DNA from: Rheinheimera sp. A13L
GTDB taxonomy: Bacteria; Pseudomonadota; Gammaproteobacteria; Enterobacterales; Alteromonadaceae
Assembly (NCBI RefSeq): GCF_000217935.1
Contig: NZ_AFHI01000016.1
Coordinates: 28,141-92,140, forward strand
Length of the DNA stretch: 64,000 bases
Direction: 5' to 3'
Positions 56,329 through 64,000 of this stretch are shown here, piece after piece. A model generated the notes under the pieces. It made no database searches, was not told where the DNA came from, and saw nothing but the letters and a program-made list of their open reading frames with translations. A program made the translations under genes and the position numbers. Numbering within the stretch: position 1 is the stretch's first letter; each line of letters begins with the position of its first letter.

Positions 56329-56366
56329 CTGGACAAATAAACAGTGGTTGCTGTATAAATGTTCAG
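56329..56366 (+). promoter_or_regulatory. SOS promoter with two LexA boxes, yebG
   Basis: Two sites fit CTGT-N8-ACAG with one change each: CTGGACAAATAAACAG (56329-56344) and CTGTATAAATGTTCAG (56351-56366). They are 22 bases apart, two helical turns. The -35 (TGGACA, 56330-56335) and -10 (TATAAA, 56354-56359) lie in the first and second box, spacer 18, so LexA binding would block both. Confidence 0.85.
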
Positions 56367-56386
56367 TATCAAAAGCAGGAGGATTT

Positions 56387-56749
56387 ATGGCCGTTATTAT
56401 TAAATACATTGTTGAGCGTGCTGGAGTAGAAAAAATGACCTTTAGTTCAAAGCCTGAAGCAGACGCCTATGACCGTATGCTGGATATTGCTGACGAACTG
56501 TTTTTAATGCTGGGTCAAAGTGAACTGATCCCTGATGAGCAACAACGCGAAGATCTGGCGCTGTATTTAGCTCAGCAAAAAGAGCTGGTGATCCAAACCT
56601 TGAATCAGAAAACCAAACACAATAAAACTCAGGTTGCTGACAAAGAGCAAGTGAAAGACAAAGCAAAAGAGCAGGGTGCTGCACAAAGTACTAAAGCCGC
56701 AGCTGTGCTTGAAGAGGTGACAGAAGTTGCAGATGACATGGCTGCTTAA
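56387..56749 (+). CDS. yebG: SOS-induced protein YebG
   Basis: 120 residues from ATG at 56387 with GGAGGA upstream. The N-terminal 75 residues match YebG (MAVIIKYIVERAGVEKM, SSKPEADAYDRMLDIADEL, EDLALYLAQQKE). The tail is longer and rich in Lys, Glu and Ala. YebG is a LexA-controlled gene of unknown biochemical role in E. coli. The two LexA boxes just upstream support the call. Confidence 0.95.
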   Translation: MAVIIKYIVERAGVEKMTFSSKPEADAYDRMLDIADELFLMLGQSELIPDEQQREDLALYLAQQKELVIQTLNQKTKHNKTQVADKEQVKDKAKEQGAAQSTKAAAVLEEVTEVADDMAA

Positions 56750-56830
56750 TTTAGCAGCAGAGCTTTAACCTCTCTATTTGCTTGTACCTTTATATTTTAT
56801 TAGAACAGCTAATTTATAAATCGGATCGGG

Positions 56831-56866
56831 AAAGGGCATAACTATAAACTGGTTGTGCCTTTTTTA
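56831..56866 (+). terminator. Intrinsic terminator after yebG
   Basis: Imperfect stem AAAGGGCATAAC/GTTGTGCCTTT followed by TTTTT. Downstream to 57106 is AT-rich DNA without a gene; a 27-codon frame at 56937 has no ribosome site. Confidence 0.75.
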
Positions 56867-57106
56867 TTGGAGTTAGAAGGTAAAACTTGCATATTTAGCT
56901 GTTTTTTAACATTTTTATTGCTTCTTGTTTATTTTAATGAGTAACCACTATGAAAGCTGGCTGAATAAATGCAACGGAAATAAATTTATTTTCATTAAAA
57001 AAACTAATGTCAAAACCTAATTTATCTCGTTCGTCGCCTGATTAAATTTGCAGCATAATAACCATGTTTTCAGAAAAACACTTTCTCATACTTAACGAGG
57101 TTGGCT

Positions 57107-57256
57107 ATGAACAGTATCAATACCACAGTAGAAAAATCGAACGTTAGCACGACAGAGCGCAGCGTATCTTCTCTGCTGTTGGTGCGTCGCATCAATCAGT
57201 TTTTAATTCAGATTGGCCGCGCTTTAAGTTTGAGTGGAGCTGTATACACCAAATAA
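57107..57256 (+). CDS. 49-residue small protein, unknown
   Basis: Starts MNSINTTVEKSNVSTTERSV with ACGAGG six bases before the ATG, and is followed about 60 bases later by a perfect terminator. This makes a self-contained gene. The N-terminal half is polar (Ser/Thr/Asn), and the C-terminal half (LLLVRRINQFLIQIGRALS) can form an amphipathic helix with three arginines. No signal peptide or known family recognised. The cationic amphipathic end could bind a membrane or a protein partner. Confidence 0.65.
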   Translation: MNSINTTVEKSNVSTTERSVSSLLLVRRINQFLIQIGRALSLSGAVYTK

Positions 57257-57318
57257 TGGTGCTGAAGACTGGCCACAGGTTTTGCTGAGTTTGTGGTTGT
57301 AAAAAACGTAACCCCTTT

Positions 57319-57353
57319 AACGCGCTTAGATTGCTGCTAAGCGCGTTTTTTTT
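57319..57353 (+). terminator. Strong intrinsic terminator after the small gene
   Basis: 11-bp perfect stem AACGCGCTTAG/CTAAGCGCGTT with seven-base loop and a run of T continuing six bases beyond the stem. Confidence 0.93.
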
Positions 57354-59950
<2,597 letters not shown>

Positions 59951-59979
59951 AAACCAGCATTTTCAATTGGGTCTGAAAC

Positions 59980-60018
59980 AAAGGCAGCGGTTTTCTTAAT
60001 CGCTGCCTTTTTACTTTT
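59980..60018 (+). terminator. Intrinsic terminator after katG
   Basis: 10-bp stem AAAGGCAGCG/CGCTGCCTTT with 11-base loop, followed by TTACTTTT. Confidence 0.88.
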
Positions 60019-60111
60019 CTGAACAGTGGAGTTTAGAAAAAGTGGTTGAATTGATGTGGTTTTCCCCTTAGTTTGGAGTGAATACAACAATGGATTAATA
60101 CAGGATAAGAG

Positions 60112-60348
60112 ATGGACTTTTTAGTGATTGACGCTGTAGCCGTTCAACCAGAGTACTTTCGTATGTATGAAGAATTAATTGATATTGGGCTGTCAGAGGC
60201 TGTATCAGATCTTGTGTTTGTGAAAAAACCAAATACCTTAAGTTATGCCTTTGAACAAAACGGCATATCGCTTGGTTACTATAAGATTTTGTCTACAAAA
60301 GCTGCTGCAACTCAGGGTGTTACGATTTTTACTTTGCATAAGCAATAG
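60112..60348 (+). CDS. Small conserved-looking protein of unknown function
   Basis: 78 residues, no signal peptide or cysteine. Alternating hydrophobic pattern (FLVIDAVAV, LVFVKK, ISLGYYKILS, VTIFTLHK) suggests a small alpha/beta fold. ATAAGAG lies upstream. I do not recognise a family, and the gene may be strain-specific. Confidence 0.55.
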   Translation: MDFLVIDAVAVQPEYFRMYEELIDIGLSEAVSDLVFVKKPNTLSYAFEQNGISLGYYKILSTKAAATQGVTIFTLHKQ

Positions 60349-60452
60349 TTTAGAGGATCGGAATGAGTTGAGGCACTTAGCGTTCAACGTAAGCGACATT
60401 CTAATTGCATAGCCATAGTGGCAGACAAAACTCATCAACAAGGGAGAATCAA

Positions 60453-60899
60453 ATGCAGATTAATTTGAAAAAATGGATATCAGTGGTTTTGCTTGGCTTT
60501 TCAGTCAGTTCTCAGGCTGGAGTCTATTCCGACGACTTATCTCGTTGTCTGGTGGAATCCTCAACAGAAAATGACAAAACTTTGCTGGTGAGATGGATGT
60601 TTACTTCGATGGCGTTGCACCCCGATGTGGCTTCCATGTCGAATGTGACTGAAGCTCAGCGTGATACAGTGAATAAAGCCGCAGCTGAGATGTTTGTACG
60701 CCTGATGACAGAAACCTGTGTGACACAAGCAAAAAAAGCCATTCAGTACGAAGGTGCTGCTGCGGTAGAGCAGGGCTTTAATGCATTTGGGCAAGTTGCA
60801 GGTAAAGAATTATTTGCAAATCCCAATGTTGCGCAGGCTCTTGCTGGATTGCATAAACATATTGATACAAAAAAATTAGAAACCGTACTGGGCTTATAA
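60453..60899 (+). CDS. Secreted protein of unknown function with two cysteines
   Basis: 148 residues from ATG at 60453, with AGGGAGA upstream; 16 further in-frame codons precede it. Signal peptide ends near SSQA-GV. The mature part is helical with Cys in LSRCLVE and TETCVTQ, likely a disulfide, and the stretch LLVRWMFTSMALHPDVASM. The role is unknown. One base separates its stop from the DUF4256 start, so the two are an operon. Confidence 0.75.
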   Translation: MQINLKKWISVVLLGFSVSSQAGVYSDDLSRCLVESSTENDKTLLVRWMFTSMALHPDVASMSNVTEAQRDTVNKAAAEMFVRLMTETCVTQAKKAIQYEGAAAVEQGFNAFGQVAGKELFANPNVAQALAGLHKHIDTKKLETVLGL

Positions 60900-60900
60900 A

Positions 60901-61467
60901 ATGACAACAGAGTCAGATGATTCGGATAACTTTGACCACTCTGCGCTGATCCAGCTATTAAAAACACGCTTTGAAAAACACAAAAACCGCCATGCCGGGC
61001 TCGATTGGGCCAGAGTTCAGGCCAGGCTTGAGGTTAGTCCGGATAAACTAAAGTCGCTTTATGAAATGGAAGCAACAGGCGGCGAACCCGATGTTGTAGG
61101 GCTTGATGAACAAAGCGGCGAGTTTATCTTTTTTGACTGTGCAGCCGAAAGCCCGAAAGGGCGCAGAAGCTTATGTTATGACCGTGAAGCTTTAGATTCC
61201 AGAAAAGAACATAAACCAGCCAACAGCGTGCTGGATATGGCTGCTGCTATGGGTATTGAGCTGCTGACCGAAGATGAATACCGTTATTTACAGCAGTTTG
61301 GCCCATTCGATAGCAAAACCTCCAGCTGGTTAGCAACACCTGCTGCAATTCGTGCTTTGGATGGTGCTATTTTTGGCGACTACCGATATGGCCGTGTATT
61401 TATCTACCACAATGGCGCTCAGTCTTATTATGGCGTCAGAGGATTTCGTGGCTCATTACGGGTTTGA
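60901..61467 (+). CDS. DUF4256 family protein
   Basis: 188 residues. DUF4256 marks: LLKTRFEKHKNRHAGLDW, SLYEMEATGGEPDVVG, FIFFDCAAESPKGRRSLCYD and near the end YRYGRVFIYHNGAQSYYGVRGFRG. Cytoplasmic, function unknown. It directly follows the secreted two-cysteine protein; why a cytoplasmic and a secreted protein would be coupled is not clear. Confidence 0.87.
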   Translation: MTTESDDSDNFDHSALIQLLKTRFEKHKNRHAGLDWARVQARLEVSPDKLKSLYEMEATGGEPDVVGLDEQSGEFIFFDCAAESPKGRRSLCYDREALDSRKEHKPANSVLDMAAAMGIELLTEDEYRYLQQFGPFDSKTSSWLATPAAIRALDGAIFGDYRYGRVFIYHNGAQSYYGVRGFRGSLRV

Positions 61468-61577
61468 AAAAGCCTGTCGCTTGTATGTGCCGTAACGCTG
61501 CAGCGCAACAGGCCAAGGTGACCATACTACCGTTTTACAGCAACTCAATAGTTGTTAGATGGGGAGCCAAACAAAGG

Positions 61578-61609
61578 TCCGGATCCGGAAATAGCGTCCG
61601 AATTCGGAC
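61578..61609. promoter_or_regulatory. Paired palindromes upstream of a secreted protein gene
   Basis: TCCGGATCCGGA (61578-61589) and GTCCGAATTCGGAC (61596-61609) are both perfect palindromes with TCCG-N4-CGGA arms, and their centres are 19 bases apart, close to two helical turns. This looks like a cooperative operator. The regulator is not known. Confidence 0.55.
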
Positions 61610-61761
61610 TAAACTTTAGCTACTTATCCTATCTTTAGTTAACTAATATCTAAATTTCAATGACTTATAGTTTGGAATGTAAATTGCTGCGATATCGGTG
61701 TATCTGCGCTGAAGCGCATCACTGCATCGATTCATACGAATGAGTTACGGAGAACAGATTT

Positions 61762-62484
61762 ATGAAAACAGCCTTGCACTCTTGTGTCGTTATTTTTAGT
61801 GTGGCGGCGCTATGGCCTGCTAAAGCGGACAGCGATCTGCTTTTACCCACCCGTTTGATAAAAAATGAGTCGGCGTCTTTTTACACTAAACAAGATGTGT
61901 GCGACCACAGCAAAAAAACAGCACCAGATAAAAAAGCGGCTATGGTCATTGTGAAAACCCACTACTGCGACAAGAGCTCTAAAGTGTGTTTAAAAACTAC
62001 GGCCCTGGTTGCTGATCCGGCCAATCATTTTGTGCATGACAACTTCAGCGTCTACCAATCCCGTTTTGAAAGCCAAAGGCGCGAGATTGTCAATTCAGGC
62101 GAAACCTCTATTCGTGACGAGTGGGCAAAAGACGACAGCGGCCCAGAGTATTACATTGTGGACGTTCAGAGCTGTAAGATTTTATTCCGGGATTATGCGT
62201 ACTCCGTTTATCAGCAAGGCATGTATGAAGCCAATAGTGCTGGAACCCATTTAAATTTCGAAGCCAATTACAGAGCGATGCGGCATCTGCTGCTGCAGGA
62301 TGAGTCTGTGCGCAGCATATTGGGCAATAAATACGAACATCTGAACGAAACGCAAATTCGTGCTGAATTGGCGCGCTCTGAAGAAATTCGTCAATTGCAT
62401 GCACAAAAATCCCTTTCTGAGGTGCTGGATGCAGTGGACGCTCAGGATGCGGACAACGGACTTAAGTACGAAGAAAGCAAATAG
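61762..62484 (+). CDS. Secreted protein of unknown function
   Basis: 240 residues. Signal peptide (MKTALHSCVVIFSVAALWPAKA-DS). Cysteines in DVCDHSKK, YCDKSSKVC and QSCKIL suggest disulfides. The C-terminal third is charged and helical (RAELARSEEIRQLHAQKSLSEVLDAV). No family recognised. It stands alone: 294 non-coding bases upstream with a paired palindrome at 61578, and 131 downstream before the beta-lactamase. Confidence 0.75.
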   Translation: MKTALHSCVVIFSVAALWPAKADSDLLLPTRLIKNESASFYTKQDVCDHSKKTAPDKKAAMVIVKTHYCDKSSKVCLKTTALVADPANHFVHDNFSVYQSRFESQRREIVNSGETSIRDEWAKDDSGPEYYIVDVQSCKILFRDYAYSVYQQGMYEANSAGTHLNFEANYRAMRHLLLQDESVRSILGNKYEHLNETQIRAELARSEEIRQLHAQKSLSEVLDAVDAQDADNGLKYEESK

Positions 62485-62615
62485 TGCTGTTGTGCTCCAT
62501 TGGCTTGTTGTTGAGGATGGGCATATAAAAAAAGGTTGAGCAGCGTTGAATTTATTCTGACAAGCAGCATCAAAGGCCAGGATCTGAGTTCACCTCTTTT
62601 TTATAAGGAATCTAA

Positions 62616-63425
62616 GTGTCTGTTCTAAAACTTTCTTTTTCAATCTTATGTTTAGCATCTGCGTCTTTTTGTAGTGCAGCAGAGCCAGCAAAAACGGCTG
62701 ACTGGCAAGCGACGTTCACTAAATTTAACGCCAAAGGTACGCTGGTGATTTCGGATGAGCGGGCGAAACCCGCTACATTGCAGGTATTTAATCCAGAGCG
62801 CGCCAAACAACGTATGGCTCCGGCTTCTACTTTTAAAATTCCTCATAGCTTAATGGCGCTGGACGCTGGTGCTTTAAAAGATGAATTTCAGCTATTTCGT
62901 TGGGATGGTGTGGAGCGTAGTTTTGCAGGCCACAATCAGGATCAGAACTTACGCTCGGCCATGCGAACCTCTGCTGTTTGGGTCTATGAACTATTTGCAA
63001 AGCAGATTGGGGAGAAGCGGGCAGGCGAGTATCTGCGTAAAATAGGTTATGGCAATGCCAATCCGACTACAGACAAAGGCACCTATTGGGTGGATGGTAA
63101 CCTGGCTATTTCGGCAGAAGAACAAATAGCTTTTTTACAAAAACTCTATCTGAATCAATTGCCTTTTGCTAAAGAACATCAGTTGTTAATCAAAGATATG
63201 ATGGTGAACGAAGCGGGTAAGGACTGGATCTTAAGAGCAAAAACCGGCTGGGAAGGGCGTTTTGGCTGGTGGGTGGGCTATGTCGAGTGGCCAACAGGCC
63301 CTGTATTTTTTGCGCTGAATATAGACACGCCAGATCGAATGGCGGATCTTTATAAAAGAGAAGCCATAGTGCGGGACGTTTTGGTGTCAATTGGCGCCTT
63401 GCCTGCACCAACTGAGACAGACTAA
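62616..63425 (+). CDS. Class D (OXA-type) beta-lactamase
   Basis: 269 residues from GTG at 62616, with AAGGAA five bases upstream. Signal peptide to about Ala21-Ala22. Class D motifs are complete: STFK at 71-74 (acylated Ser, Lys carboxylated in the family), SAV at 119-121, YGN at 145-147, WVDG at 158-161 and KTG at 209-211, followed by WEGRFGWWVGYVEWPTG. It hydrolyses beta-lactams in the periplasm. No integron, transposase or other resistance gene is adjacent, so it looks like an intrinsic chromosomal enzyme. The spectrum cannot be read from sequence alone. Confidence 0.93.
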   Translation: MSVLKLSFSILCLASASFCSAAEPAKTADWQATFTKFNAKGTLVISDERAKPATLQVFNPERAKQRMAPASTFKIPHSLMALDAGALKDEFQLFRWDGVERSFAGHNQDQNLRSAMRTSAVWVYELFAKQIGEKRAGEYLRKIGYGNANPTTDKGTYWVDGNLAISAEEQIAFLQKLYLNQLPFAKEHQLLIKDMMVNEAGKDWILRAKTGWEGRFGWWVGYVEWPTGPVFFALNIDTPDRMADLYKREAIVRDVLVSIGALPAPTETD

Positions 63426-63435
63426 CGGAGATATG

Positions 63436-63825
63436 ATGCATCCGGATATTCAAAGCTATAACCAGGCGCAAGCTGCTGAAGAACAACTGATTTGTCAGCT
63501 GTTAGCAGAGCAGATTGATAAAGCTTTACCTGAAGCTGAAAATAAAATCTGGCATGCACATCCGGTGTGGTTTCTCGATGGTAATCCTGTTGTTGGCTAC
63601 AGCAAACTCAAAGGTGGCATTCGGCTGTTGTTTTGGAGTGGTCAGTCTTTTGAGGAAGCAGAGCTAAAGATTGAAGGCAGCTTTAAAGCCGCTGAAAAGC
63701 GCTATAGCCACAGCAATCAATTGAATACAGAGGATTTACAGCGCTGGCTGGCAAAAGCCCGTGATATTCAGTGGGATTACAAAAACCTGATCCGCCGTAA
63801 AGGGCAACTGGAAAGGTTAAAATAA
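63436..63825 (+). CDS. DUF1801 domain protein
   Basis: 129 residues from ATG at 63436, which has ACGGAG five bases upstream; ATG at 63433 is also possible. DUF1801 pattern: QIDKALPEAENKIWHAHPVWFLDGNPVVGYSKLKGGIRLLFWSG, shared with the YdhG-like fold. Function unknown; it follows the beta-lactamase by ten bases and may be co-transcribed. Confidence 0.82.
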   Translation: MHPDIQSYNQAQAAEEQLICQLLAEQIDKALPEAENKIWHAHPVWFLDGNPVVGYSKLKGGIRLLFWSGQSFEEAELKIEGSFKAAEKRYSHSNQLNTEDLQRWLAKARDIQWDYKNLIRRKGQLERLK

Positions 63826-63829
63826 TTCG

Positions 63830-63960
63830 TGGTAGGGGCGGGTCTTGTACCCGCCCGTCTAAAATTACAATCCAATGCCTGACAGGGTTTATCCCCGCCC
63901 GTCTAATATCGCATTTCGATACCGTTGCGGGCGACCATAAAGGTCGCCACTACGATAATT
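63830..63960. repeat. GC-rich intergenic repeat, copy 3
   Basis: GTAGGGGCGGGTCTTGTACC and CCCGCCCGTCTAAAATTAC, spacer, then GGGTTTATCCCCGCCCGTC, then a third hairpin GGGCGACC-ATAAA-GGTCGCC. The first two parts match the copy at 6589 in order and spacing. It starts right after a stop codon, like that copy. Confidence 0.75.
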
Positions 63961-64000
63961 ACGGAACAATCTGGGTTTTCATGCCTGAATTGGATAGGCG

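Noticed and set aside
56937..57020. 27-codon frame in AT-rich DNA after yebG
   Set aside because: No ribosome site; composition is that of AT-rich non-coding sequence.

Overview
The window looks like a contiguous piece of a gammaproteobacterial chromosome. The core block rne-rluC-HAD-maf-yceD-rpmF-plsX-fabH-fabD-fabG-acpP-fabF-pabC-mltG-tmk-holB-pilZ-tatD follows the order known from Enterobacteriales, Alteromonadales and Pseudomonas. The type IV pilus PilZ after holB, the AcnD/PrpF version of the methylcitrate cycle, a Caulobacter-type TonB receptor and an OXA-type beta-lactamase fit a free-living aquatic Rheinheimera/Alteromonadales-like bacterium. The genus is an inference; no rRNA or tRNA gene is present. 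I saw no insertion sequence, prophage, integrase or CRISPR array.

Layout. 1-6.1 kb: 3' part of a 3-hydroxyisobutyrate dehydrogenase (valine catabolism), an SDR dehydrogenase, a small secreted protein, a GNAT, a membrane sterol-desaturase-family hydroxylase, a NodB deacetylase and a DUF4153 membrane protein. 6.2-14.4 kb: small housekeeping or accessory genes (two GFA proteins, YjdM, NYN, YehS, PhzF, PldA, a BON lipoprotein, two NTF2-like proteins, a GNAT), plus an EamA exporter/flavodoxin operon behind a promoter with SoxR-box geometry. 14.4-18.8 kb: a CadC-like membrane regulator with a beta-propeller sensor, divergent from two secreted hydrolases. 18.8-36.3 kb: RNase E and the fatty-acid/DNA-replication core. 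36.8-41.5 kb: a CNNM/CBS membrane protein, DUF4386, a two-repeat secreted protein and a LytS/LytT two-component pair. 41.6-48.3 kb: GntR-prpB-prpC-acnD-prpF, the propionate methylcitrate pathway. 48.4-56.2 kb: a small secreted protein, a GNAT, a TonB receptor divergent from an exported ParB-like/pyrophosphatase fusion, a patatin and a dGTPase. 56.3-64 kb: SOS gene yebG with two LexA boxes, a 49-residue small ORF, katG, a group of unknown genes, a class D beta-lactamase and a DUF1801 protein.

How the parts work together. plsX, fabH, fabD, fabG, acpP and fabF supply acyl-ACP and phosphatidate precursors. pabC, tmk, holB and dgt touch folate, dTTP, replication and dNTP balance. The prp genes turn propionyl-CoA (a product of valine and odd-chain fatty-acid breakdown, which links to the first gene) into pyruvate and succinate. 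SoxR-type, LexA and KatG elements point to redox and DNA-damage responses.

The signals most worth following are: the SoxR-like promoter over an EamA/flavodoxin pair; the exported ParB-like/pyrophosphatase fusion divergent from a TonB receptor; a roughly 100-bp hairpin repeat found twice in the fab region with a compensating base-pair change; a GC-rich intergenic repeat at three loci; a 49-aa small protein with its own ribosome site and terminator; and paired palindromes upstream of an unknown secreted protein.
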